Assembly: GCA_905213905.1 (NCBI GenBank)
Contig: CAJMKD010000006.1
Location: 1 to 64,000 of the forward strand
Direction: 5' to 3'
DNA from: an uncultured Sutterella sp.
GTDB taxonomy: Bacteria; Pseudomonadota; Gammaproteobacteria; Burkholderiales; Burkholderiaceae_F
DNA length: 64,000 bases
Position numbers and translations under genes: made by a program. Within the stretch, counting starts at the first letter, position 1, and each line of letters opens with the position of its first letter. Of this stretch, positions 55,344 through 63,340 are shown in pieces. The notes beneath the pieces are model-generated. The model was not told where the DNA came from. It worked only from the letters and a program-made list of their open reading frames with translations, and ran no database searches.

Positions 55344-55389
55344 GCTTGAAGTGCGCCTCGGCCTCGTTGAAAGGCAAAAGCGTTGCTAG

Positions 55390-55423
55390 GGATAAAATCC
55401 ATTATGTATAGAGGATTTTATCC
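55390..55423 (-). promoter_or_regulatory. 11-bp inverted repeat in the promoter region of the DUF4143-only gene
   Basis: GGATAAAATCC (55390-55400) and GGATTTTATCC (55413-55423) are perfect inverted copies with a 12-bp AT-rich spacer. That spacer contains a CATAAT/-10-like sequence on the minus strand. The symmetry around a promoter element suggests a repressor site. Confidence 0.6.
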
Positions 55424-55505
55424 TATTTCAATATCGAATAATATCCAATTTATGGAGAAATAAACTCAACATTCTCAACAAGTTGGATAAATTTCGATGG
55501 CACGC

Positions 55506-55580
55506 TTGCCAGCATCAAAAATTTATGACAGAATCCGTTCCCTCGACAAATGACTGCATCTGGCCCGGAACCGGATGCAG
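55506..55580 (+). promoter_or_regulatory. rpsU promoter and leader hairpin
   Basis: TTGCCA (55506-55511) and CAGAAT (55529-55534) are 17 bp apart. The leader then carries CTGCATC (55554-55560) paired with GATGCAG (55574-55580), 41 bases before the rpsU ATG. Confidence 0.55.
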
Positions 55581-55621
55581 CGGCTTTTGAAATTTCCGGG
55601 AACATTTGATTCAGGTGTCTG

Positions 55622-55834
55622 ATGCCTACCATCCGCGTCAAGGAAAACGAACCGTTTGAAGTTGCCCTTCGCCGCTTCAAGCGCACGATCGAAAAGTCGG
55701 GCCTCCTCACGGAGCTCCGCGCTCGCGAATTCTATGAAAAGCCCACGGCCGAACGTAAGCGCAAGAAGGCTGCCGCCATCAAGCGCCACTACAAGCGCCT
55801 GCGCAGCATGATGCTGCCGAAGAAGCTCTACTAA
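55622..55834 (+). CDS. rpsU: 30S ribosomal protein S21
   Basis: S21 (70 residues) is the small basic 30S protein near the anti-Shine-Dalgarno end of 16S rRNA. MPTIRVKENEPFEVALRRFKR and the basic C-terminal KAAAIKRHYKRLRSMML are diagnostic. It heads rpsU-yqeY, divergent from the dnaG-rpoD strand. Confidence 0.98.
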   Translation: MPTIRVKENEPFEVALRRFKRTIEKSGLLTELRAREFYEKPTAERKRKKAAAIKRHYKRLRSMMLPKKLY

Positions 55835-55912
55835 TCCAGGGCTTTTCTCGGGCGTCAGAGGCTTCGCATCGCCCCAAGGCAGCGGAGCAGCAGGCCCGAA
55901 AAGAACGAAAGA

Positions 55913-55975
55913 GAAGACCGCCAGCGGTCTTCCCGCAAACGCCGGGGCCTCGAATAGAGAGGGACCGGCGTTTTT
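55913..55975 (+). terminator. Hairpin plus terminator after rpsU
   Basis: GAAGACCG-CCAG-CGGTCTTC (55913-55932) is followed by AAACGCCGG (55937-55945) paired with CCGGCGTTT and a T5 run (55965-55975). This allows rpsU to be expressed above yqeY. Confidence 0.78.
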
Positions 55976-56008
55976 GCTTCTGACGACCGCCTCCAAAGGA
56001 GAGCTGAA

Positions 56009-56452
56009 ATGATCAAGGACAAAATCAACGAAGACATGAAGAGCGCCATGCGCGCGCACGATACGGCGCGTCTCGGCACGATCCGCCTGCTGCGCGCTGC
56101 CGTCAAGCAGCGCGAAATCGACGAGCAGATCGACGCCACGGACGCGCAGGTGATGGAAGTGATCGCCAAGATGGTCAAGCAGCGCCGCGACTCGGTCGAG
56201 CAGTACCGCGCGGGCGGCCGCGAAGACCTGGCTCAGAAGGAGCAGGCCGAAATCGACGTTCTTTCGAGCTACCTGCCCCAGCAGCTCACGGAAGCCGAAA
56301 TCAACGCCATCATCGATGAAGCCGTTGCAGCTGCCGGCGTCACGGGCATGGCCGGCATGGGCAAGGTGATGGGGCTTGTGAAGCCGCGCGTCACGGGCCG
56401 CGCCGATCTCGGCAAGGTCTCCGCGCTCGTGAAGGCGCGCCTCACGGCCTGA
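56009..56452 (+). CDS. yqeY: GatB/YqeY domain-containing protein
   Basis: A 147-residue YqeY protein: MIKDKINEDMKSAMRAHDTARLGTIRLLRAA, then AEIDVLSSYLPQQLTEAEI. The C-terminal domain is shared with the tRNA-binding tail of GatB. Its role is not firmly known; tRNA-related function is inferred from the fold and its constant pairing with rpsU. AAAGGAGAG precedes the start. Confidence 0.93.
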   Translation: MIKDKINEDMKSAMRAHDTARLGTIRLLRAAVKQREIDEQIDATDAQVMEVIAKMVKQRRDSVEQYRAGGREDLAQKEQAEIDVLSSYLPQQLTEAEINAIIDEAVAAAGVTGMAGMGKVMGLVKPRVTGRADLGKVSALVKARLTA

Positions 56453-56509
56453 GCGCGCTTTTCGGACGTTTTGTCCTGAAGCGATTTTGCGACTCAGCGC
56501 GCGATTGCG

Positions 56510-56546
56510 GCGGCTTTTCCGCGAAAGGAAGAGCCGCTTTTCTTTT
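56510..56546 (+). terminator. yqeY terminator
   Basis: GCGGCTTTTCC pairs with GGAAGAGCCGC and is followed by TTTTCTTTT. Confidence 0.78.
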
Positions 56547-56596
56547 GCAGCGGAAAGTCGACCGAAGAGGCCGCAACCGCCTACAATGCCCCCACT

Positions 56597-57652
56597 ATGT
56601 TAGTTCTAGGCATCGAATCCTCCTGCGACGAAACCGGCGTCGCTCTCATCTCCGACACCGAAGGCCTCCTTGCGGATGCGCTTCACACGCAGATCGACAT
56701 GCACCGCGCCTATGGCGGCGTCGTGCCCGAACTCGCCAGCCGCGACCACATCCGGCGCGCCGTTGCGCTCGCCGACGTCGTGCTCGAGAAGGCAGGGCGC
56801 CGGCGCGACGAAATCGACGCCGTGGCCGTTACGGAAGGCCCGGGGCTTGCCGGCGCGCTGCTCGTCGGCGCCTCCGTCGGCCATGCCATCGGCTGGGCGC
56901 TCGATATTCCGGTGATCGGCGTCAATCACATGGAAGGCCATTTGCTCGCCGCCCGGCTGGCGGAACCGAAGCCCGAATTTCCCTTCCTCGCGCTGCTCGT
57001 TTCGGGCGGTCACACCCAGTTCATGAAGGTCGAAGCTTTCGGGCGCTACGAGCTCCTCGGCGAAACGCTCGACGACGCCGCAGGCGAAGCCTTCGACAAA
57101 ACCGCGCAGCTCCTCGGCCTGCCCTACCCGGGCGGCCCTGCCGTTTCGGCGCTTGCAGAAAAAGGAACGCCGGGCGCCATTGAACTCTCGCGCCCGATGA
57201 TTCACGCGCCCAACCTCGACATGAGCTTCTCCGGTCTCAAGACTTCAGTGCTCACGGCCGTCAAGCGCGCCCCTGACCCTGCGGACGAAACCTTCCGCGC
57301 CGATCTGGCGCGCGCCTTCGTCGATGCCGTCACCGATGTGCTTTCCCAAAAGCTCATCCGAGCCATGCGCATGACGAAGCTCACCGACGTGGTCGTTGCC
57401 GGCGGCGTTTCCGCCAACAAGCAGCTTCGGGAAAAGCTCACCGAGGTCGTCAAGCGCCGCCGCGGCCGCATTTACTTTCCGCCGATGCGCCTTTGCACCG
57501 ACAACGGCGCCATGATTGCGGCTGCCGGCTTGGCGAGGCTTGAAGCCATGACGCCCGAGGAGCGCGAAGCGCTCCGGCAGAACACCGCCTTCGGCGTGAA
57601 GCCGCGCTGGTCGCTCTCGGCACGGCCGGCAGAAGCAGCAGGCCGCGCCTGA
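56597..57652 (+). CDS. tsaD: tRNA N6-adenosine threonylcarbamoyltransferase TsaD
   Basis: TsaD (351 residues) transfers the threonylcarbamoyl group to A37 of ANN-decoding tRNAs with TsaB and TsaE. MLVLGIESSCDETGVAL is the ASKHA phosphate-1 motif, GVNHMEGHLLA supplies the metal-binding histidines, and GGHTQFMKV, LDDAAGEAFDK and GGVSANKQLR follow. Confidence 0.98.
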   Translation: MLVLGIESSCDETGVALISDTEGLLADALHTQIDMHRAYGGVVPELASRDHIRRAVALADVVLEKAGRRRDEIDAVAVTEGPGLAGALLVGASVGHAIGWALDIPVIGVNHMEGHLLAARLAEPKPEFPFLALLVSGGHTQFMKVEAFGRYELLGETLDDAAGEAFDKTAQLLGLPYPGGPAVSALAEKGTPGAIELSRPMIHAPNLDMSFSGLKTSVLTAVKRAPDPADETFRADLARAFVDAVTDVLSQKLIRAMRMTKLTDVVVAGGVSANKQLREKLTEVVKRRRGRIYFPPMRLCTDNGAMIAAAGLARLEAMTPEEREALRQNTAFGVKPRWSLSARPAEAAGRA

Positions 57653-57683
57653 TCCCGCAGCCGCCAAGTCGCACAACTATTTC

Positions 57684-57723
57684 GGTCCGCCGTGCCGGCA
57701 GAGGCTGCGCAGCGGACCTTTTT
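57684..57723 (+). terminator. tsaD terminator
   Basis: GGTCCGC pairs with GCGGACC, followed by five T. Confidence 0.78.
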
Positions 57724-57756
57724 GTTTCTGCGCGCCGAATGCTGCGCCCGAGCAAT

Positions 57757-57786
57757 AAAAAAGCCCGGCCTTTTGAGCCGAGCTTT
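57757..57786 (-). terminator. rpmB-rpmG operon terminator
   Basis: On the minus strand AAAGCTCGGC pairs with GCCGGGCTTT, followed by a TTTTTTATT tract. Confidence 0.85.
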
Positions 57787-57808
57787 CATGCTGGACGAAC
57801 AGCTTCAA

Positions 57809-57976
57809 TTACTTGAGCTTCGTTTCCTTGTAGACCACGTGCTTACGGGCCACCGGGTCGTACTTCGACATTTCGAGCTTGCCGCTCGAGTTCTTACGAT
57901 TCTTCGTCGTCGTGTAGAAGTGGCCGGTACCAGCGGTGGATTCCAGCTTGATCTTTTCGCGAACGCCTTTCGCCAT
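57809..57976 (-). CDS. rpmG: 50S ribosomal protein L33
   Basis: A 55-residue protein: MAKGVREKIKLESTAGTGHF then YTTTKNRKNSSGKLEMSKYD. This is typical of the L33 form without zinc cysteines found in proteobacteria. GGAG precedes the start. It lies 17 bp downstream of rpmB, the usual pair. Confidence 0.97.
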   Translation of the reverse strand: MAKGVREKIKLESTAGTGHFYTTTKNRKNSSGKLEMSKYDPVARKHVVYKETKLK

Positions 57977-57993
57977 GGTGAATCTCCTTCAGA

Positions 57994-58227
57994 TTAGATT
58001 TCGCCGCGGGCGCGAAGGTCCGCAAGAACCGCATCGATGCCGAGCTTGTCGACAGTGCGCAGGCCGGCATTCGTCAGACGAAGACGGACCCAACGGTTTT
58101 CGCTTTCAACCCAGAAGCGGCGATACTGCAGATTCGGCATGAAGCGACGCTTGGTCTTGTTGTTAGCGTGCGAGACCTGATGGCCGACCATCGGCGCCTT
58201 ACCGGTGACTTGACACACTCGTGCCAT
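57994..58227 (-). CDS. rpmB: 50S ribosomal protein L28
   Basis: L28 (77 residues): MARVCQVTGKAPMVGHQVSH, KRRFMPNLQYRRFWVESE, and the C-terminal GIDAVLADLRARGEI. The ATG at 58227 (GGAG upstream) gives the family N-terminus; one more ATG lies two codons upstream. A possible -10 TACAAT (minus strand, 58421-58426) would give a leader of about 190 nt. Confidence 0.97.
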   Translation of the reverse strand: MARVCQVTGKAPMVGHQVSHANNKTKRRFMPNLQYRRFWVESENRWVRLRLTNAGLRTVDKLGIDAVLADLRARGEI

Positions 58228-58599
58228 CTTCAACTCCAGTCTTAATTGAGTAATAGCGCCTGACGGGCCATCCTTTTGCGAGGGGCCGCGCGAGCGCTGA
58301 AAAAAGAAAGATTGTACGTCAAACCCTTAGAGCGTCGCCACAGGGCCGAGCGGTCCTGCTTGGCTCCCCACAGTGTCAGTACAGGGATCCAGGAAACGCG
58401 AGATTTCTGACGCGGAGCGCATTGTACTCGTTTCAAGGGCTTTGTGTGCAGAAAGAGTCGATTTTATTTAATCTTTCTTGCTGCGTCCACATCGCGCCCG
58501 TCGTTTCTGCGCCGATCCGTCGATTCGGCTCTTCAGAGCAGCCGTCCTGACGACTCGCCGCTTCGCGCGGGCGCCCATTTCCCGAAAGGATAGATTGCC

Positions 58600-59565
58600 A
58601 TGCAGGTTCTTCTCGCACAGCCGCGCGGCTTCTGCGCCGGCGTCACGCGCGCCATTGCGATCGTCGAGCGCGCGCTTGCCATTTACGGCGCCCCCATATA
58701 CGTGCGCCATGAAATCGTGCACAACCGCACCGTGGTCGAAAACCTGCGCGCCCGCGGCGCCGTCTTCGTTGACGACCTCGCAGAAGTGCCCGAAGGCGCC
58801 ACGCTCGTCTTCTCGGCGCACGGCGTGCCGCTTTCGGTCGCGCGCGAAGCCGAAGCGCGCGGCTTTCGCGTCTTCGACGCCACCTGCCCCCTTGTGACGA
58901 AAGTGCATCGAGAGGTCGGCCGCTGGCGCGAAGAAGGCCGCCGCATCATCATGATCGGCCACGCCGGCCACCCAGAAGTCGAAGGCACGATGGGACAAGT
59001 GCCCGACGGCATCAGCCTCGTCGAGAAGCCCGAAGACGTTGCCGCCCTTCCCTACGGCAACGACGTGCCGCTCGCCTTCGTCACGCAGACGACGATCAGC
59101 GCCGACGACAGCCACGACGTCATTGAGGCGCTCCGGAGCCGCTACCCCGGCATCGAGTCGCCCAAGCGCCAGGACATCTGCTACGCAACGCAGAACCGCC
59201 AGGAAGCCGTCAAGCAGCTCGCGCTTTCGGGCGTCGACGTCGTGCTCGTGATCGGGTCCGTGACGAGCTCCAACTCCAACCGGCTTCGCGAAGTGGCGGA
59301 ACGCCAGGGCGTGCGCGCCTATCTCGTCGATTCTGCCGAACACGTCGACCCCGCCTGGCTCGAAGGCGTCGAGCGCGTCGGCATCACAGCCGGCGCCTCT
59401 GCACCCGAGTCGCTCGTGCAGGGCGTCGTCGAGTGGCTGCGCGCGCATGCGGGCGCCACAAGCGTGAAGGCGCTCGAAGGCGAAGAAGAAAACGTTGCTT
59501 TTCCGCTCCCGAAAGGCTTGTGGGAAAGCGATCTCGCAGAAGCGCAGCAAGCGCGCGGCCGATGA
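58600..59565 (+). CDS. ispH: 4-Hydroxy-3-methylbut-2-enyl diphosphate reductase (IspH/LytB)
   Basis: IspH (321 residues) makes IPP and DMAPP in the final MEP-pathway step using a [4Fe-4S] cluster. The three cluster cysteines are in PRGFCAGV (12), DATCPLV (about 96) and RQDICYATQNRQ (about 195). SVTSSNSNRLRE and SAHGVP are substrate-binding motifs. AAAGGA precedes the start. Confidence 0.97.
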   Translation: MQVLLAQPRGFCAGVTRAIAIVERALAIYGAPIYVRHEIVHNRTVVENLRARGAVFVDDLAEVPEGATLVFSAHGVPLSVAREAEARGFRVFDATCPLVTKVHREVGRWREEGRRIIMIGHAGHPEVEGTMGQVPDGISLVEKPEDVAALPYGNDVPLAFVTQTTISADDSHDVIEALRSRYPGIESPKRQDICYATQNRQEAVKQLALSGVDVVLVIGSVTSSNSNRLREVAERQGVRAYLVDSAEHVDPAWLEGVERVGITAGASAPESLVQGVVEWLRAHAGATSVKALEGEEENVAFPLPKGLWESDLAEAQQARGR

Positions 59566-59778
59566 GGCCGTGCTGCGCCTGTTGACGCAGGTTGACGCTG
59601 GTTGACGACTTCACGAGGCTCGCGCAGCTGCGCCGCAGGCGAGCGGCCGCAGTTGCGCGTACGCCCATAAAAACCGAGCGGCCTCGCCGCAACTTCGGCA
59701 GAATTGAGCGTCGCAGACTCGCCGTCTGCGCGCCGCCGACAGTTTTGTCCGCGGGCCTTCTATTCGGAGAATTTCATT

Positions 59779-60276
59779 TTGGCTAAGTCTCAGCATCAAA
59801 GCCTCACGCCGGCCACGCAGTGGCTCAAGGCGCACAAAATCCCCTTCGAGGAACGCTCTTACGAATACGTTGAGCACGGCGGCACGGCGCTTGCGGCGTC
59901 TGCCTGCGGGATTGATCACCACCACGTCATCAAGACGCTCATCATGGAGGACGAGCACGCCAAGCCGCTCGTCATCCTGATGCACGGCGACTGCGAAGTC
60001 TCGACGAAGAACCTCGCGCGCCAGATCGGCGTGAAGCACGTTGCGCCCTGCAAGCCCGAACAGGCGCAGCGCAATTCCGGCTACTTCGTGGGCGGCACAA
60101 GCCCCTTCGGCACCAAGAAGAAGATGCCCGTCTACGTCGAAGCGTCGATCCTCGAGCTGGACTACATCTTCATCAACGGCGGCCGCCGCGGCTACCAGGT
60201 GGGCATCGACCCGAAGGTGCTGCGCGACGTGCTCGGCGCGATCCCAGTCAACTGCGCCCTCGCTAAGGAAGACTGA
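59779..60276 (+). CDS. ybaK: Cys-tRNA(Pro)/Cys-tRNA(Cys) deacylase YbaK
   Basis: A 165-residue protein from a TTG at 59779, nine bases after GGAG, giving MAKSQHQSLTPATQWLKAHK. An ATG at 59704 would add an unusual Arg/Pro-rich extension. HVIKTLIMEDEHAKPLVILM, VSTKNLARQIGVKHVAPC, YFVGGTSPFGTKKKMPVYVE and INGGRRGYQVGIDP are YbaK motifs. It removes Cys misloaded on tRNA-Pro. Confidence 0.93.
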   Translation: MAKSQHQSLTPATQWLKAHKIPFEERSYEYVEHGGTALAASACGIDHHHVIKTLIMEDEHAKPLVILMHGDCEVSTKNLARQIGVKHVAPCKPEQAQRNSGYFVGGTSPFGTKKKMPVYVEASILELDYIFINGGRRGYQVGIDPKVLRDVLGAIPVNCALAKED

Positions 60277-60285
60277 GTCCCGCCC

Positions 60286-61251
60286 TCACCCTCGGCTGCC
60301 GAGCCACCCGGGCAGCCGGCCGGCTTCTTCGGCAATGACGGCGCGCAGCCACTGATGCGAAGGACTTTTGTCCGTGCGCTCGTGCCAAAGCATGATCGGA
60401 TCCCACGGACAGTGCGCGAAGACCGGGTCTTCGCAGTGCGTCACAGGCAGAAGCCGCTCGAGAAAGCGCGCCGTCTCGAGCGGTAGCGTAAGAAGGTCGT
60501 CCGAGTCCACGAGAAAGAATGCAGCGGCAAGAAAGTGCGGCATCGTCACCGAATAACGCGCGCAGACCGCCTGCTCGTCAAGAATCTCGCGAAGGCCGCC
60601 CCCCGACGCCTTCTTCAGAACAATCCCGATGCGCGCATAAGGCGCAAGATCCTCGGCGACGAGCGGGCGGCGGCGCCTCGTTTCATCGAGCGGATGACCT
60701 TTGCGCATGATGAGCACGTGCTCGGAGGTGAGCAGCGTCTTTTTATGGAAGCTCGGGCCGAGGCTGAGCGAGTGATCGCAGAAAACCGCGAGATCCGTTT
60801 CGCCCGAGCGAAGTTCATCAAAGACCGTGTCTTCGAGCATGCGCACTCGAAAGTTCATATGAGGCGCTTCGCTTCGAAGCCGCGCCATGGCAGGAAGCAG
60901 AATCGTCGCAGCGGCGTTGTCGGGCGCCGAAATGCAGAAGGTTTCCGAAGAACGCGCGGGCGAAAAAGCCGCCCGCGGCCTCGAAAGCGCTTCGAGCGCC
61001 TCGAGCACGCGCTCGAATTCCGGCGCCATGTCGAGCATCCGCTGCGTGGGCACCATCTCGCCGCCGCTTCGCACAAAAAGCTTGTCGCCCAGAATTTCGC
61101 GCGCAGTCTTGAGGTCGCGCGAAGCCGTGCCGATGCTCACGCCGAGCGCGAGCGCCGTTTTTGAGAGCTGCGGCTCGCGTAGAAGCGCAAGCAGCAGGCG
61201 CAGCATGCGGACTTCGAGCTCGGGGTGCGATGAATTTTTTAAAAAGCTCAT
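60286..61251 (-). CDS. LysR-family transcriptional regulator
   Basis: A 321-residue protein with an N-terminal winged helix-turn-helix (MLRLLLALLREPQLSKTALALGVSIGTASRDLKTAREILGD spans it) and a C-terminal periplasmic-binding-like effector domain (FCISAPDNAAATILLPAMARL). It diverges from the arylsulfate sulfotransferase gene across 141 bp, so it probably controls that gene and itself; the effector is unknown. Confidence 0.9.
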   Translation of the reverse strand: MSFLKNSSHPELEVRMLRLLLALLREPQLSKTALALGVSIGTASRDLKTAREILGDKLFVRSGGEMVPTQRMLDMAPEFERVLEALEALSRPRAAFSPARSSETFCISAPDNAAATILLPAMARLRSEAPHMNFRVRMLEDTVFDELRSGETDLAVFCDHSLSLGPSFHKKTLLTSEHVLIMRKGHPLDETRRRRPLVAEDLAPYARIGIVLKKASGGGLREILDEQAVCARYSVTMPHFLAAAFFLVDSDDLLTLPLETARFLERLLPVTHCEDPVFAHCPWDPIMLWHERTDKSPSHQWLRAVIAEEAGRLPGWLGSRG

Positions 61252-61392
61252 TTCTAAAATTTTGATTCTGTGCCGAGGAATATCAGACTATCGACGGTCA
61301 CGCGGTTTTCCTAGACTTTCTTCGTCATGCGGCAGAGTGCGGTTTTTCTCTGCTTCCGGCTCTGCCGCAGGGACTTTCAAGGAAGACCACAA

Positions 61393-63222
61393 ATGCATCA
61401 TACCGTCAAAGTTCTCACGATCGCCGTTGCCGCCGCATGCGCCGCCGGCGCCGCCATGGCCATGGGAGGCGCATCGGGCGCCAACGTCACCTACGCCGTT
61501 CAGGGCCACATCGGCGAAGTCGTCTGGAATCCGTACAAGATTGCGCCGCTCACGGCCGTCATCCGCAACGGCGGCTACGAGCTGAAGGACGTGCACGTGC
61601 GCATCGTGCCCAAGATGGGCGGCCAGGAAATCGCCTACGACGTCTCCCGCCGCCAGCTCCTCACGCACGCGGGCGTGCCTGTCTTCGGCCTTTATCCCGA
61701 CTACGTCAACACCGTCGAAGTGAGCTACACGCGCGTCTTCCAGGGCAAGGAAGAAAAGTTCGAAGACCGCTATCAGTTCTATGCGCCGCCTGTCTACACG
61801 ATGAGCAACGGCACGCCGATGCAGACGACGACGATGTTCAATGCCAAGCCCGAAAAAGTCGATCCGGCCTTCAAGGACCGTCTCTACCTCATCGACAATC
61901 AGCTTTATTCCGCCGCGCCGCAGGGCGGCCGCTTCGTCTGGAACAACCCGACGGGCGGCGCGCTCGAATGGGCATTCAATTCTGAAGTGGGCATCATCGA
62001 CACGACGGGCGCCGTGCGCTGGTATCTGATGAATACGCTCATCAACGACACCGAGGATCCCTGGTCTTCGGGCTTCATGATGGGCTTCCAGCAGGCCAAG
62101 GACGGCGCGCTCACCTGGGGCTTCGGACAGCGCTACGTGAAGTACGACCTGCTCGGGCGTGAAATCTGGAACCGCCGCCTGCCTTCGGGCTATGCCGATT
62201 ATTCGCATGCCTTCGACAACATGCAGAACGGCAACTCGCTGCTGCGCGTTTCCTCGGCCGACTACCGACGCGCGGACAACAAGCGCGTGCACACGGTGCG
62301 CGACGTCATCATTGAAGTCGATCCGAACGGCGGCGTCGTGGATGAGTGGAAGCTCATGGAAATTCTTGATCCGTACCGCGACAACGTGATCAAGGTGCTC
62401 GACCAGGGCGCCGTCTGCCTCAACATCGACGCGTCGAAGTCCGGGCAGACGCTCTCGGCAGAAGAGCTCGCCAAGCAGGAAGCCGACGGCGTCTTCGGCG
62501 ACGTCGCGGGCGTCGGTCCCGGCCGCAACTGGGCGCACGTCAATTCCGTCGACTACGATCCGACCGACGATTCGATCATCATCTCTTCGCGCCACCAGTC
62601 GGCCGTCGTGAAGATCGGCCGCGACAAGAAGGTGAAGTGGATTCTCGCCTCGCCCGAAGGCTGGAAGGGCGATCTTGCCAAGAAGGTGCTCACGCCGGTC
62701 GACAAGAACGGCAACAAGATCAAGTGCGAAGACTCGAAGTGCGAGGGCGGCTTCGACTGGTCCTGGACGCAGCATACGGCCTGGCGCATCGACGAAAAAT
62801 CGACAGCGGACGTCACCTACATCACGGTCTTCGACAACGGCGACGCGCGCGGCATGGAGCAGCCTGCACTGCAGGACGACAAATACACGCGCGGCGTGAT
62901 CTACAAAATCGACCAGAAGAAGATGACGGTCGAGCAGGTCTGGACGGTCGGGCAGGATCTCGGCCACGCAGCCTTCAGCCCCGTGACGGGCCTCACGCAG
63001 TACCAGGCCGACAAGAACTCCGTCGTCGTCTTCTATTCGACCGCCGGCCTCTCCTTCGACCTGCACGCGGGCGGCGGCGCCATGGATGCGGCGATGCCGC
63101 AGCCCCTCATCGCCGAGTACCGCTGGGGCGAGACGGAACCGGCCGTGAAGATTCGCTTGAAGGACGCTTTCGGCTATCAGGCCTTCCCGATCAGCGTTGA
63201 AAAGGCCTTCACGAATAACTGA
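61393..63222 (+). CDS. Arylsulfate sulfotransferase (ASST/AssT), periplasmic
   Basis: The ATG at 61393 (AAGGAA upstream) encodes 609 residues. A Sec signal with core VLTIAVAAACAAGAAMAMG leads a beta-propeller enzyme. The histidine expected to carry sulfate lies in SWTQHTAWRID. NWAHVNSVDYDPTDDSIIIS and SSRHQSAVVKIGR contain the other active-site His, Asn and Arg of E. coli ASST. CEDSKCEGGFDW supplies the disulfide pair. It moves sulfate between phenols without PAPS. The dedicated DsbA/DsbB-like partners found in some species are not adjacent. Confidence 0.9.
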   Translation: MHHTVKVLTIAVAAACAAGAAMAMGGASGANVTYAVQGHIGEVVWNPYKIAPLTAVIRNGGYELKDVHVRIVPKMGGQEIAYDVSRRQLLTHAGVPVFGLYPDYVNTVEVSYTRVFQGKEEKFEDRYQFYAPPVYTMSNGTPMQTTTMFNAKPEKVDPAFKDRLYLIDNQLYSAAPQGGRFVWNNPTGGALEWAFNSEVGIIDTTGAVRWYLMNTLINDTEDPWSSGFMMGFQQAKDGALTWGFGQRYVKYDLLGREIWNRRLPSGYADYSHAFDNMQNGNSLLRVSSADYRRADNKRVHTVRDVIIEVDPNGGVVDEWKLMEILDPYRDNVIKVLDQGAVCLNIDASKSGQTLSAEELAKQEADGVFGDVAGVGPGRNWAHVNSVDYDPTDDSIIISSRHQSAVVKIGRDKKVKWILASPEGWKGDLAKKVLTPVDKNGNKIKCEDSKCEGGFDWSWTQHTAWRIDEKSTADVTYITVFDNGDARGMEQPALQDDKYTRGVIYKIDQKKMTVEQVWTVGQDLGHAAFSPVTGLTQYQADKNSVVVFYSTAGLSFDLHAGGGAMDAAMPQPLIAEYRWGETEPAVKIRLKDAFGYQAFPISVEKAFTNN

Positions 63223-63278
63223 TTTCCTTCAGGACCTGGATCAAGATCCCGGGCGCGCTGATGAAGCGCGCCCCATGG

Positions 63279-63313
63279 AAAAAGAGCCGTCCGGCTTGTT
63301 CGGGCGGCTCTTT
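63279..63313. terminator. Bidirectional terminator after the sulfotransferase gene
   Basis: AAAGAGCCG (63281-63289) pairs with CGGCTCTTT (63305-63313) with A/T tracts on both sides; the convergent rRNA methyltransferase gene ends just beyond. Confidence 0.85.
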
Positions 63314-63340
63314 CTTCTATTTTTTCACGCTTGCGGCGCC

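Noticed and set aside
61288..63066. 592-codon open frame antisense to the sulfotransferase
   Set aside because: The plus-strand protein has a signal peptide and catalytic motifs; the antisense frame is a composition artefact.
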